Assembly (NCBI GenBank): GCA_002050235.1
Contig: MWST01000024.1
Span: 33,395-97,394, forward strand
DNA: 64,000 nt
Reading direction: 5' to 3'
Origin: Polyangiaceae bacterium UTPRO1
Lineage (GTDB): Bacteria; Desulfobacterota; Binatia; UTPRO1
In this document: positions 8,461 to 17,998 of the stretch, piece by piece
Position numbering within the stretch: position 1 is the first letter of the stretch
How the letters are laid out: each line of letters begins with the position of its first letter
Position numbers and translations under genes: made by a program
The notes under the pieces: generated by a model
What the model saw: only the letters and a program-made list of their open reading frames with translations
What the model was told of the DNA's origin: nothing
Database searches by the model: none

Positions 8461-9745
8461 GCGTACCCCCTGCGGCGCCGAGCTCGCGCAGCGCCTGCGC
8501 CAGCGCCGGTCCGTCGTCATCGACCACGAGTGCGAGCGGATGATCGGCCTGGCGGCGCATGTCCCGCACCGTAGCGCGGCCGGCGCGAAGCTCGTCATCG
8601 CCGATCAACACCGCGAAGCGGGCCGCGAGCTTGTCGGCACGGCGCATGGCGCTCTTGACGCTGCGTCCGGCGACTTCGAGCTCGCAGCGCACGCCGAGAC
8701 CGCGCAGGCGGCGCGCCAAGCGGCCGGCGGCCGGCGCCGCCTCGATCGAGAGCGGAATCACGTCCACCTCGGGCGCCGGCGTCCGGTAGTCGGCTGTCGC
8801 GGTGGCGAGCAGCAGGCGCTCGATCCCGATCGCGAAACCGACGCCGGCCAGCGGCGGGCCGCCGAGGTCGGCGACGAGACCGTCGTAGCGCCCGCCCCCG
8901 CCGACGGCATTCTGAGCCCCGAGGTTGCCTGCCACCACCTCGAAGGCGGTGCGTACGTAATAGTCGAGGCCGCGCACCAGCCGCGGCTCGACCCGGTACG
9001 GGACGTCCGCCGCCTGCAGCAGGCGCTCGACCTCGGCGAAGTGCGCCCGGCACGGCGCGCAGAGATATGCGTGCGCTAGCGGCGCTTCGGCCATGGCGCG
9101 GCGACACCCCGGTTCCTTGCAGTCGAGCAGGCGCAGCGGGTTGCGGTCCAGACGCTGGCGGCAGTTGGCGCAGAGGAGCTCGCTCCGGCTGCGGCCGTAC
9201 GCGGCGAGAGCGGCGCGGTAGGCCGGGCGGCAGGCGGCGTCGCCGAGGGAGTTCAAAACCAGCTCGGCGCCGTCGAGCCCGCAAGCGCCGAGGCAGTCCA
9301 TGAGCAGCGTCACGACTTCGGCGTCGACGAGCGGATCGTCGCGGCCGATGACCTCGGCGCCGACCTGGTGGAACTGCCGGAGGCGCCCCTTCTGCGGCCG
9401 CTCGCGCCGGAACATCGGACCCAGGTACCAGAGCTTCGCGACCTGATCGCGCTGCGCCAGACCGGCCTCGAGAGCGGCGCGCACCACCGCCGCCGTGCCC
9501 TCCGGACGCAAGGTCAGCGAGGTGCCGTCGCGATCGTCGAAGGTGTACATCTCCTTTTCGACGATGTCGGTGGCGTCGCCGAGCGAGCGCGTGAAAAGCT
9601 CGGTACGCTCCGCGATCGGTGTGCGGATCTCGCCGTAGTTGTACGCTGCCAGCACCGCGCGCAGTCGCCCCTCGATCTCCGTGCAGCGTTCGCTCTGCGG
9701 GGGCACGACGTCGTGGAACCCTTTGACGCCATGGATGGTCTTCAT
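8453..9745 (-). CDS. hisS: histidyl-tRNA synthetase
   Basis: Class II synthetase charging tRNA-His, 430 residues, normal length. Start ATG at 9745 gives MKTIHGVKGFHDVVPP, the standard N-terminus. Motif 2 is FRRERPQKGRLRQFHQVGAE near residue 110; the two histidine signatures are present, with RGLDYYVRTAFEVV near residue 260. Zinc-like cysteines at CANCRQRL and CAPCRAHF occur in the insertion domain. The C-terminal anticodon-binding domain follows from about residue 320. It lies 26 nt after comEC and overlaps aspS. Confidence 0.97.
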   Translation of the reverse strand: MKTIHGVKGFHDVVPPQSERCTEIEGRLRAVLAAYNYGEIRTPIAERTELFTRSLGDATDIVEKEMYTFDDRDGTSLTLRPEGTAAVVRAALEAGLAQRDQVAKLWYLGPMFRRERPQKGRLRQFHQVGAEVIGRDDPLVDAEVVTLLMDCLGACGLDGAELVLNSLGDAACRPAYRAALAAYGRSRSELLCANCRQRLDRNPLRLLDCKEPGCRRAMAEAPLAHAYLCAPCRAHFAEVERLLQAADVPYRVEPRLVRGLDYYVRTAFEVVAGNLGAQNAVGGGGRYDGLVADLGGPPLAGVGFAIGIERLLLATATADYRTPAPEVDVIPLSIEAAPAAGRLARRLRGLGVRCELEVAGRSVKSAMRRADKLAARFAVLIGDDELRAGRATVRDMRRQADHPLALVVDDDGPALAQALRELGAAGGTHE

Positions 9746-9771
9746 CGAGCCACTTTCGGGAGCGCGCAGAG

Positions 9772-12213
9772 CTACCAAACGAGTTGCGGAAATTCAAATC
9801 GCTCGGCCGCGGAAGCCCGCGTCGGAACGACGGAAACGCTGCGTCCGTCACTGGCGACGCGGAGCCCGCCATGGCGCGCCGTGGTCCATGTCCGGGCGCC
9901 GGCGGCGGCGAGGCGGGCGAGTACCGACGGCGCCGGGAAGCCGAAGCGGTTGCCGGCGCCCGCCGAGATGATGGCGGTTCGCGGCGCCACTGCGGCGAGG
10001 AAGGCGGCGCTGCTCGATGTCGCGCTGCCGTGGTGCGGAACCTTGAGGACGTCGCTGCGCAGCCTCTCGGCGTCGGCGAGGAGCGCGCGTTCGGCGCCCG
10101 CTCCGATGTCTCCGGTGAAGAGCACCGCGGTCGTGCCGTAGCGCAGGCGCAGGACCAGCGAGGCATCGTTCGGACTGAGCCCGTGCGGCTCGTCGGGGTG
10201 CACGACGTCGACGGCCAGCCCGGCTCCGAACCGCCGCTCCATACCCCGCCGCAGGACGACCGAGCGCGTCCCGGCGGCGGCGAGCGCGCGCTCGAGCGCC
10301 GCGAAGCGGCCGCCCTTGCCGCGCATCCCGTTCCACCAGAACTCGCGCGGCCGGAAGGCGCTCGCGAGGTAGGCGAGCCCGCCGTAGTGGTCGAGCTCGG
10401 GATGCGAGAGCACCAGGGCGTCGATGCGGCCGATCTTGCGCGCGCGCAGGAACGGCGCGATGACGCGGGCGCCGGGATCGAACTCGCCGGCAAAGCCGCC
10501 GCCGTCGACGACCAGGACGCCGCCGCCGCGCGGCAGCTCGACGACGGCGGCGTCGCCCTGGCCGATGGCGAGGAACGTCACCCGGAGCGTCGGATCCACG
10601 CGGCGCTGCCACGTCCACCAGACGATGTCGGCGGACGCGACGACTGCCAGCGCCAGGAACGCCGCCCGCCGCGCGCGCCGTCGTCCGTCGGCAGCGGCAG
10701 TGCGCCGGGTCCACCAGAGCACCAGCGCCGCGTAGACGATGGCAAGCTCCGTCAGTGTCGGCATCGCCGTCGCCATGGCGGCGCCGGGCCAGTGCGCGAA
10801 CCAGTCGGCGAGTGCGAGCCCGAGGCGCGCAGCACCGGCCGCGAAGCCCAGCAGCGCGTCGGCGAGCCGCGGCGCTACGAGCACGAGCGGCAGCGCGGCC
10901 AGTCCGGGCAGCAGCGTCGCTGGCCCGAGCAGCGGCAACACCGGCAAGTTCGCGAGCGGCGCCACCAGCGAGATCTGCTGGAAGTGCCAAGCCGTGAGCG
11001 GCGCCGTCGCCAGCGTCGCCGCCAGGGACACGCGCACCGGCGCGACGATCAGCCGCCGCCACCAGCGGGCCGGACCCCCGACCGGCGGGCCGGACCCGCG
11101 CTCGGCGCGGGCGACGAGGATCAGGGCCAGGACCGAGACGAAGGAGAGTTGGAAGGAGACGTCGGCGGCGACGTCGGGAGCTTGGGCGGCAAGGAGCACC
11201 GCCGCTGCAGCCAGCGCCCTGAGAGCGTCCGGCGGCCGATCACAAGCAAGCGCACCGACGACCACGCCGTAGGTGAGGAACGAGCGCGCCGCCGGAACAC
11301 TGTCGCCGGCTAGCGCCGCGTAGGCGCCGACCGGGATCGCTCCGAGGAGCGCCGCGAGCTTGGTGACGTCGACGTGGAGCGCCAGCAGCGCCGAGCGCAG
11401 GAGCAGCCAGCGCAAGGCCACCACCGCGGCGCCCGCCGCGACGGCGACGTGGAAGCCCGAGACCGAGACCACGTGCGCGAGACCGGTGCGGTTGAGGGCG
11501 TCGCGGGTGTCCTCGTCGAGGCTCTGCGCGGCGCCGAGGAGCACGGCCGCGAGGTAGCCGCGCACCGGCTCCTCCGCGGCCGCGGCGACGCGGGCGGCGA
11601 GGCGGGCGCGGATGTCGTCGCCGTCGGCGGCGGCGTCGAGGCGCGTGAGCGCCGCGTCGGTCCACAGGAACGCCGAGACCATGATCCCGCGCCGCCGCAG
11701 TCCTGCCGCGATATCGTATTCGTCGGGGTTCCCGAACGACTGCGGGCGGCGCAGCGTTGCCACCACCCGGACGCGGGCGCCGATCGGCCAGGCGTGGCGG
11801 GCGTGGGCGATGGTGAGACCGAGGAGCCCGCGCGCCGGCCCGGTGCGGATTCGTGATCGGACCGCGCCGACAGCGATCACGAGCGCCGCGCGGTCGGCGC
11901 GGGTGTCGCTGCGGACGACGCTGCCGTCGACGGCGACGATGCCGCGGCCCGCGAGGTGCGCTACGTGGTCCTCCGGCGGCGGCCGGTGTGCGTTCACGGC
12001 GGCAGCCGCTCCGCACGCGAGTCCGGCGGCCAGAGCGGCGGCGCCGATCCGCTGCGCCAGTACGGTTGCACGCGCCGCGGCGCCGAGCGCCGCCGCGGCT
12101 GCGAGGAGCGCGCCGCTGCCGACGTCGGCATGGAGGCCGCCGCCGAGAACGCCGATCGCGAACGGCAGGAGGGCATGCGCCGCCGCCGGCGGCTTCGAGG
12201 AAAGCTCCGACAC
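9772..12213 (-). CDS. comEC: ComEC/Rec2 family DNA-uptake channel
   Basis: 813-residue inner-membrane protein of the ComEC/Rec2 family, which moves one DNA strand into the cytoplasm during natural transformation. The order is standard. There is an N-terminal membrane/DUF4131 region, then the multi-helix competence domain with VVSVSGFHVAVAAG near residue 235 and VSFQLSFVSVLALIL near 360. A C-terminal metallo-beta-lactamase-like domain follows, with LAIGQGDAAVV near 550, LSHPELDHYGG near 605 and KVPHHGSATSS near 730. The start is a GTG at 12211-12213 with GGAG upstream. No other competence genes are nearby. Confidence 0.92.
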   Translation of the reverse strand: MSELSSKPPAAAHALLPFAIGVLGGGLHADVGSGALLAAAAALGAAARATVLAQRIGAAALAAGLACGAAAAVNAHRPPPEDHVAHLAGRGIVAVDGSVVRSDTRADRAALVIAVGAVRSRIRTGPARGLLGLTIAHARHAWPIGARVRVVATLRRPQSFGNPDEYDIAAGLRRRGIMVSAFLWTDAALTRLDAAADGDDIRARLAARVAAAAEEPVRGYLAAVLLGAAQSLDEDTRDALNRTGLAHVVSVSGFHVAVAAGAAVVALRWLLLRSALLALHVDVTKLAALLGAIPVGAYAALAGDSVPAARSFLTYGVVVGALACDRPPDALRALAAAAVLLAAQAPDVAADVSFQLSFVSVLALILVARAERGSGPPVGGPARWWRRLIVAPVRVSLAATLATAPLTAWHFQQISLVAPLANLPVLPLLGPATLLPGLAALPLVLVAPRLADALLGFAAGAARLGLALADWFAHWPGAAMATAMPTLTELAIVYAALVLWWTRRTAAADGRRRARRAAFLALAVVASADIVWWTWQRRVDPTLRVTFLAIGQGDAAVVELPRGGGVLVVDGGGFAGEFDPGARVIAPFLRARKIGRIDALVLSHPELDHYGGLAYLASAFRPREFWWNGMRGKGGRFAALERALAAAGTRSVVLRRGMERRFGAGLAVDVVHPDEPHGLSPNDASLVLRLRYGTTAVLFTGDIGAGAERALLADAERLRSDVLKVPHHGSATSSSAAFLAAVAPRTAIISAGAGNRFGFPAPSVLARLAAAGARTWTTARHGGLRVASDGRSVSVVPTRASAAERFEFPQLVW

Positions 12214-12294
12214 TCTCTGCTCCGTCGGCGCTGCGAGGACGCCGGCGCCGGCCGCGGGGGAAGCGGCGCGTGAGGACCTGGAACCGGGCGCTGC

Positions 12295-14214
12295 TCAGGA
12301 GGAGTCGGCGGCGGGAGCCGCGAGGCCGCGGCGAATCTCGGCGGCGAGCCGGCTCGAGATGCCCGGCACGGCGGCGATCTCCGCCTCCGTGGCCCCCCGC
12401 AGGCGTCGCAGGCTCCCGAAGTGGCGGAGGAGCAGGCGGCGGCGCTCCGGACCGACGCCGGCGATGTCCTCCAGACCCGAGTGCAGCCGCTCCCGACGCC
12501 GCAGCTCGCGATGATAGGTGATCGCGAAGCGGTGCGCTTCGTCGCGGACGCGCTGCAAGAGGAAGAGAGCCGTCGAGGTGCGGTGGAGGACGACGGGATT
12601 CTTGCGGCCGGGGAGGAAGACGCGCTCGTCGGAGCGCCGTACCGCGGTCGCCCGGGCGTCGCGGACGACGCGCGTCTTGGCGAGGCCGATGACATCGATG
12701 CTGTCGATCTCGAGCGTGCGCAGGACCTCGACGGCGACGTTCAGTTGTCCCTTGCCGCCGTCCACCATCAACAAATCGGGGAAGGCGTTGTCGTCCTTGG
12801 CGCGGCGATAGCGGCGCTCCAGAACCTCGTACATCGCCGCGAAGTCGTCGCTGCCGGCGACCGTGCGGATGCGGTAGCGCCGATAGCGCGCCGGACACGG
12901 CTGTCCCTCGTCGAACGTCACCATGGAAGCGACGGTGAGGTTGCCTTGAATATTGGAGATGTCGAAGCACTCTATCCGCTTCGGGGCGCTGCGGAGGTGT
13001 AGGCGCCGGCGCAGCTCGGCGAGCATGCGCTCGCGCTGAGCGCCCTGGTCCCGGCGCTCGGCGAAGCCGTGGCGAGCATTGTCGCGCGCCATTTCGACCA
13101 GGCGCAGGCGCGCGCCGCGCTGCGGGCAGACCACCTCGACCTGGCGGCCGCGGCGCTCGCCGAGGTATTCGGCCCGGACCTCCGCGTCCTCCAGGGCCAC
13201 GGGCAGCACGATGGCATCGGGAACGGGCCGGTCTCCCTGATAGAACTGGGTCAGCACGGCGGCGAAGATCTCGTCGTCGCCCAGCTCCAGGTCGTCGAAA
13301 GCATATGCCTGGCTGCCCGTGAGCTTGCCCTGACGCACGAAGAGCACCTGGATCTCGACGGCGCCGCCCTCGCGGTAGAGCCCGAAGACGTCCTGATCGC
13401 GGCCCCAGTGCTCGACCGCCTGCTGGCGCTGCGCGGTAGTCTCGATGGCGCGAAGCTGATCGCGCAGGCGCGCTGCTTCTTCGAAGCGCAGAGCCTCGGC
13501 CGCCGCCTGCATGCGCTCCGTCAACGTGCGCACGAGCTGCTGATTCCTGCCTTCGAGCAGCTCGACGGTCTGGGCCACGTTGCGCGCGTACTCCTCGGCA
13601 TCGACCGGCAGACAGCACGGGGCCGGACAGCGCTTGATCTGGTACTCGATGCACGGCCGCGCGCGGTTGCGAAACACCGTGTCGCTGCAGTTGCGGATCG
13701 GGAAGATCTTGCGAATCGCGTCGAGGGTCTCGCGTACCGACCACGCCGACGAGAACGGACCGAGGTAGCGGGATCCGTCGCGCGCGAGCTTGCGGGTGAC
13801 GACGAGGCGCGGCCACCGATGAGCGTCCTCGATCTTGACGCTGACGTAGCTCTTGTCGTCCTTGAGGCGGATGTTGTAGCGCGGTTTGTACTGCTTGATC
13901 AGGTTGTTCTCGAGGATCAACGCCTCTTTCTCGTTGCGCGTGACCAGGGTTTCGAAGCGCGCCACCCTGTTCACCAAGAAGGCCACCTGGGCGCGCTCGT
14001 CGCCGCCGCGAAAATACGAGCGCACGCGGCTGCGGAGGCTCTTCGCCTTGCCGACGTAGACGACCTCGTCGGCGGCGTCGCGCAGCAGGTAGACTCCCGG
14101 CCGCGCCGGCAAGGTCGCGAGCTTGGACTCGAGGTCGAGCGCGTCGGTCGGCCGGGTGATGGCGATGCGGAGCTCGACCGCCGGATCGGCCGGACCGGAG
14201 TGATCTTCAGGCAC
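12295..14214 (-). CDS. uvrC: UvrABC system protein C, excinuclease
   Basis: Makes both incisions in nucleotide excision repair. N-terminal GIY-YIG nuclease ([11 protein letters not shown] then [19 protein letters not shown]), a UVR UvrB-binding motif around [15 protein letters not shown], the RNase H-like 5'-incision domain ([11 protein letters not shown] and [11 protein letters not shown]) and C-terminal helix-hairpin-helix motifs ([18 protein letters not shown]). About 639 residues, within the family range. The start is taken as GTG 14212-14214, overlapping the uvrB stop by 8 nt. It has only a weak ribosome site, and an upstream frame in the uvrB 3' end is a shadow. Confidence 0.95.
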   Translation of the reverse strand: MPEDHSGPADPAVELRIAITRPTDALDLESKLATLPARPGVYLLRDAADEVVYVGKAKSLRSRVRSYFRGGDERAQVAFLVNRVARFETLVTRNEKEALILENNLIKQYKPRYNIRLKDDKSYVSVKIEDAHRWPRLVVTRKLARDGSRYLGPFSSAWSVRETLDAIRKIFPIRNCSDTVFRNRARPCIEYQIKRCPAPCCLPVDAEEYARNVAQTVELLEGRNQQLVRTLTERMQAAAEALRFEEAARLRDQLRAIETTAQRQQAVEHWGRDQDVFGLYREGGAVEIQVLFVRQGKLTGSQAYAFDDLELGDDEIFAAVLTQFYQGDRPVPDAIVLPVALEDAEVRAEYLGERRGRQVEVVCPQRGARLRLVEMARDNARHGFAERRDQGAQRERMLAELRRRLHLRSAPKRIECFDISNIQGNLTVASMVTFDEGQPCPARYRRYRIRTVAGSDDFAAMYEVLERRYRRAKDDNAFPDLLMVDGGKGQLNVAVEVLRTLEIDSIDVIGLAKTRVVRDARATAVRRSDERVFLPGRKNPVVLHRTSTALFLLQRVRDEAHRFAITYHRELRRRERLHSGLEDIAGVGPERRRLLLRHFGSLRRLRGATEAEIAAVPGISSRLAAEIRRGLAAPAADSS

Positions 14215-16291
14215 GGCGATCGTCCAGGCCGAGGCGGTGGCGTTCGAGCGCCTGGATGCGGTCGCGGAGCTCGGCGGCCTGCTCGAACTCGAGGGCGGCC
14301 GCGGCCCGGCGCATCTCCTTCTTGAGGCGGTCGATCGTCGCCGGGATGGCGGCAGGCTCGGGCCAGGACTCGGCGGCGTCGTCCTCGGGCGTAGCGTCAT
14401 CCAGATAGTCGGCGTCCGCGATCGCGACCAGCGGTCCGCGGATGGCTTTGCGGATCGTCCGTGGGGTGATGGCGTGCTCTTCGTTGTAGCGCTGTTGGAG
14501 GCGACGCCGCCGCGCAGTCTCGTCGAGCGCGCTCTGCATCGATGCGGTGACCACGTCGGCGTACATGATGACGGTGCCGTTCACGTTCCGTGCGGCGCGG
14601 CCGATCGTCTGGATGAGCGAGCGCGAGGAGCGCAAATAGCCCTCTTTGTCGGCGTCGAGGATCGCTACCAGCGACACTTCGGGAATGTCGAGTCCCTCGC
14701 GCAGCAGGTTGATGCCGACGAGGACGTCGAAAGCACCGCGCCGGAGATCGCGAATGATCTCGACCCGCTCGATCGTCTCGACGTCGGCGTGGATGTAGCG
14801 CACCTTGATGCCGACGTCCTGGAAGTAGTCGGTGAGATCCTCCGCCATCTTCTTGGTCAGTGTGGTTACGAGCACGCGCTCGTCGCCCTCGACGCGGCGG
14901 CGGATCTCTTCCAGCAGGTCGTCGACCTGGTCGCGCGCGGGACGCACGTGCACTTCGGGGTCGACGAGGCCGGTCGGGCGGATGATCTGCTCGACGACCG
15001 TGCCGCCGCTGCGCTCGAGCTCGTAGGCGCCGGGCGTGGCGGAGACGAAGATCGTCTGGCCGATGCTGGCCGTGAACTCCTGGAAGTCGAGCGGCCGGTT
15101 GTCGAGCGCCGACGGCAAGCGGAAGCCGAACTCGACGAGGGTCTCCTTGCGAGCGCGATCGCCGCGGTACATGCCGCCGATCTGCGGCACGGTGACGTGG
15201 CTCTCGTCGATGATGACGAGGAAGTCGGGGGGGAAATAGCTGAGGAGCGTCGCCGGCGGCTCGCCCGGCCGGCGGCCGTCGAGGTGGCGGGAGTAGTTCT
15301 CGACGCCGTGGCAGAAGCCCATCTCGGCCAGCATTTCGAGGTCGTAGAGCGTTCGCTGTTCCAGGCGCTGGTGTTCGAGCACCTTGTTCTGGGTGCGCAG
15401 CTCGACGAGGCGCCCCTGCAGCTCGTCGCGGATCGCTTCGATCGCGACCTTCAGACGCGGCTCGCTGGTTACATAGTGGCTCGCCGGATAGACCGCGACC
15501 CGCGCCAGGCTGCGTTGCGCCTTGCCGCGCAGCGGATCGATCTCGGTTATCGCCTCGATCGTATCGCCGAAGAGCTCGACCCGCAGCGCCCGCGCCTCCT
15601 CGTATGCCGGGAAGATCTCGACGACGTCGCCGCGGACACGAAAGGTGCCGCGGTGGAAATCGGTATCGTTACGCTCGTACTGGATGTCGACGAGCGTGCG
15701 CAGCATCCGATCGCGGTCCATCTCGGCGCCGCGCTCCAGGAAGAGGAGGTTCGCGAAGTACTCTGCCGGCGAGCCGAGGCCGTAGATGCAGGAGACGCTG
15801 GCGACGATGACGACGTCGGTGCGCTCGAGCAGAGCCTTGGTGGCGGAGTGGCGCATCTTGTCGATCTCGTCGTTGATCGACGCGTCCTTCTCGATGAAGG
15901 TATCGGTGCTGGGGACGTACGCCTCCGGCTGGTAGTAGTCGTAGTAGCTCACGAAATAGCGGACGGCGTTGTCGGGGAAGATCGCCTGCAACTCGTGGTA
16001 GAGCTGCGCCGCGAGCGTCTTGTTGGGAGCGATGACCAGGGTCGGTCGGTTCGTCTCGGCAATGACGTGCGCCATCGTGAAGGTCTTCCCGGAGCCGGTG
16101 ACGCCGAGGAGCGTCTGGGCGTCGAGACCGTCGCGCAGTCCGCGTACGAGCCGACGGATCGCTTCGGGCTGGTCTCCCTGGGGCGTGATGTCGGCGACCA
16201 GACGAAAAGGTTCTTGGCGACGCTCCACGACGGGGGAATTATATGCGCCCTGCTCGGCCGCACCACCGGTTGCGCCGCTGCGAGTAGCCAT
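14207..16291 (-). CDS. uvrB: UvrABC system protein B
   Basis: DNA-damage-verifying helicase of excision repair. Walker A GVTGSGKT (residues 63-70 from this start), the beta-hairpin region [33 protein letters not shown], helicase motif [14 protein letters not shown], and a C-terminal UVR motif ([15 protein letters not shown]) that binds UvrC. From ATG 16291 the protein is 694 residues, with about 20 unconserved N-terminal residues. A GTG at 16228 would give 673 residues, the E. coli length, and lies just after a TATAAT (minus strand, 16243-16238). Either start is possible. It precedes uvrC in an overlapping pair. Confidence 0.97.
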   Translation of the reverse strand: MATRSGATGGAAEQGAYNSPVVERRQEPFRLVADITPQGDQPEAIRRLVRGLRDGLDAQTLLGVTGSGKTFTMAHVIAETNRPTLVIAPNKTLAAQLYHELQAIFPDNAVRYFVSYYDYYQPEAYVPSTDTFIEKDASINDEIDKMRHSATKALLERTDVVIVASVSCIYGLGSPAEYFANLLFLERGAEMDRDRMLRTLVDIQYERNDTDFHRGTFRVRGDVVEIFPAYEEARALRVELFGDTIEAITEIDPLRGKAQRSLARVAVYPASHYVTSEPRLKVAIEAIRDELQGRLVELRTQNKVLEHQRLEQRTLYDLEMLAEMGFCHGVENYSRHLDGRRPGEPPATLLSYFPPDFLVIIDESHVTVPQIGGMYRGDRARKETLVEFGFRLPSALDNRPLDFQEFTASIGQTIFVSATPGAYELERSGGTVVEQIIRPTGLVDPEVHVRPARDQVDDLLEEIRRRVEGDERVLVTTLTKKMAEDLTDYFQDVGIKVRYIHADVETIERVEIIRDLRRGAFDVLVGINLLREGLDIPEVSLVAILDADKEGYLRSSRSLIQTIGRAARNVNGTVIMYADVVTASMQSALDETARRRRLQQRYNEEHAITPRTIRKAIRGPLVAIADADYLDDATPEDDAAESWPEPAAIPATIDRLKKEMRRAAAALEFEQAAELRDRIQALERHRLGLDDRRA

Positions 16292-16305
16292 CGCCGCCGG
16301 CAGCG

Positions 16306-16638
16306 TCAGTCGCGCTGCCGGCGGCGATCCTCGAAGCGGCGGTCCAGATCCTGGCGCTGCTGCGACGGCAGCTCGCGATAGCGTCGGTAGGTGGAACGCA
16401 GCCGCTCCTTCTCTTGCGGCGGGAGCTGCTGCCAGCGGTCGTAGTTGCGCTCGATACGGCGTTGCTGCTCCGGGGGCATCTTCTGGAAGCGCTGGTAGTT
16501 GCGGTAGGCCTCGTCGCGCTCCTGCGGCGACATTTCCTGCCAGCTCTGGGCGAGGCGATCGATGGCGAGCGCCGGCGGTGCGCCGAAGAGCAGCGCCGCC
16601 GATCCGGCGGCGAGGACCGCGATCAGGCGCCGACTCAC
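16306..16638 (-). CDS. DUF3106 family exported protein
   Basis: 110-residue protein with a cleavable signal peptide ([12 protein letters not shown]) followed by a very polar helical region rich in Arg, Gln and Glu. The repeated pattern [19 protein letters not shown], then [19 protein letters not shown], then [19 protein letters not shown] is typical of DUF3106. The GTG start at 16638 overlaps the anti-sigma stop (GTGA), so it is the third gene of the sigma/anti-sigma operon and may be a periplasmic partner of that circuit. Its function is not known; the imperfect 20-residue repeat resembles periplasmic stress-sensor proteins of the Spy/CpxP type only loosely. Confidence 0.75.
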   Translation of the reverse strand: MSRRLIAVLAAGSAALLFGAPPALAIDRLAQSWQEMSPQERDEAYRNYQRFQKMPPEQQRRIERNYDRWQQLPPQEKERLRSTYRRYRELPSQQRQDLDRRFEDRRRQRD

Positions 16639-17243
16639 CCGGCCCTACCGTCGTCGTGGTCGTGTAGTGCCCCGAGATGTTCGAGCGCCTCGAGCCGGCG
16701 CACCACCGGCAGCCGCAGGAACAGCTCGGGGTGCTCCAAGAGCTCCGGCGGCAGATCTTCGGGGCGGAGCCGGTCGACGTGCGCGAGTAGCGCCGGCGCC
16801 GGGCTCGGGCTCGCCGCGGCGGCGATCCGTGCCGCCGTCGCGGCGGGTGCCGCGGCGACCCGCCCGGGCGCCGCGCCCGGCGTCGCCGCCGGCGGCGAGG
16901 GCGCGACCGTGAACGAGCGCAACGCCAGCGCCAGAACCGCAGCTGCCGCGAGTGCCGGTGCGACCCAGCGCCGCACTCGTGCCCCCCTGCCGCGCCGCGC
17001 CGCGCCGGGTTTAGGCTCGGCGGCAAGGCGGCGTGCGAAGTCGGCGGCAAAGGTCGCACCGGGCGCGATCTGCGGGAGATCCGCGAGCCAGCGCCGCAAG
17101 GTTCGCAGCTGCTCCACCTCGCGCCTACACGATAGGCAGCTGGCGAGGTGCTCGACCACGAGCCGGCGGGCATCGGCTTCGAGCTCGTCGTCGACGTAGG
17201 CCGTCAACTCGGGCCTGGTGCGGTCGCAGGCGGAGGTGCTCAT
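16635..17243 (-). CDS. anti-sigma factor with zinc-finger domain
   Basis: 202-residue predicted anti-sigma factor. The N-terminal domain has the zf-HC2 pattern [15 protein letters not shown] (His-x3-Cys-x2-Cys, residues about 32-46) of ZAS-type anti-sigma factors that clamp an ECF sigma. One membrane helix follows ([14 protein letters not shown], about residues 95-108), then an Ala/Pro-rich periplasmic segment. The ATG overlaps the stop of the sigma gene (ATGA at 17240-17243), the usual sign of a sigma/anti-sigma pair. Release of the sigma factor probably depends on an envelope signal; no dedicated protease is nearby. Confidence 0.85.
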   Translation of the reverse strand: MSTSACDRTRPELTAYVDDELEADARRLVVEHLASCLSCRREVEQLRTLRRWLADLPQIAPGATFAADFARRLAAEPKPGAARRGRGARVRRWVAPALAAAAVLALALRSFTVAPSPPAATPGAAPGRVAAAPAATAARIAAAASPSPAPALLAHVDRLRPEDLPPELLEHPELFLRLPVVRRLEALEHLGALHDHDDGRAG

Positions 17244-17833
17244 AGGAACTCGGCCAGCTCCTTTCGCATGGTCGCGGTGGCGCGAAAGACCAGACTCTTG
17301 ACCGCACTCTCCGTGGTCTCGAGCGCTTCCGCAACCTCCAGATACGACATGCCGTCGACCCGACTCATGAGCAGCGCGGCGCGCTGGTTCGGGGGCAGCC
17401 CGTCGAGCACCGAGTGGATCTTAGCCTCGAGCTGCCGACCGGCCAAGGCGCCGTCCCCGGCGACTGCAGCCGGGTCGGCGAACGCGATCTCGGCGCGCTT
17501 CCCCAGCTCGTCGGGGGCGCGCTCGAGCGAGCGCCGCGGATGGCGATGCTCGGGTCGGCGCACCTCGTTCAGGCAGCTATTGGTGGTGATGCGGTAGAGC
17601 CAGGTGGTGAACTTCGCCGTCGGCTCGTAGCGGCCGGCGGCGCGGTAGATCTGCAGGAAGACGTCCTGTGCGATTTCTTCAGCCCGCCAGCGGCTGCCTA
17701 CGAAATGATACGCGAAGTTCACGATCGACCGGCCATGTTTGTCGAACAGCTCGCGAAACGCCTCGGCGTCGCCGCCACGGACCCGCAGCATCAGTTGCAC
17801 ATCGGGGTCGGACGCGGGATCGGAGGGCGTCAC
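17240..17833 (-). CDS. ECF (RpoE-like) RNA polymerase sigma factor
   Basis: 197-residue sigma-70 family protein with only regions 2 and 4. Region 2 spans about residues 28-95 (FRELFDKHGRSIVNFAYHFV, AEEIAQDVFLQIYRA, FTTWLYRITTNSCLNEVRR). Region 4 spans about 140-190 (GLPPNQRAALLMSRVDGMSY, then ALETTESAVKSLVFRA). The GTG at 17831-17833 was chosen; frames further upstream are shadows. It leads the operon with the membrane anti-sigma factor and the DUF3106 protein, and is divergent from the sensor kinase gene across a 165-nt gap. Autoregulation is likely but no ECF consensus promoter could be confirmed. Confidence 0.92.
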   Translation of the reverse strand: MTPSDPASDPDVQLMLRVRGGDAEAFRELFDKHGRSIVNFAYHFVGSRWRAEEIAQDVFLQIYRAAGRYEPTAKFTTWLYRITTNSCLNEVRRPEHRHPRRSLERAPDELGKRAEIAFADPAAVAGDGALAGRQLEAKIHSVLDGLPPNQRAALLMSRVDGMSYLEVAEALETTESAVKSLVFRATATMRKELAEFL

Positions 17834-17898
17834 GTGATCGTGCTTCAAGGCTCGAGGTCTCCGTTGGTTGCGCGCGCGCTTCCGATCGACACCGAGAC

Positions 17899-17949
17899 CT
17901 TCTATAGAAGATGGAGCCTGCCGGCACACGGGGCGCGGGCGCCGGCAGC
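17899..17949. promoter_or_regulatory. palindrome and hairpin in the sigma / kinase divergent gap
   Basis: The 165-nt divergent intergenic region contains a perfect 12-bp palindrome CTTCTATAGAAG (17899-17910). Seven bases later comes an inverted repeat CTGCCGGC / GCCGGCAG (17918-17925 and 17941-17948) around a 15-nt loop. The AT-rich palindrome in GC-rich DNA is a candidate operator or promoter core; the second repeat could be an RNA hairpin in a leader transcript. Which gene either serves is not known. Confidence 0.45.
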
Positions 17950-17998
17950 AGGGCATCCGACCTGATCCGGACCCCGACGTTCGTCCGGCGACGACCGC

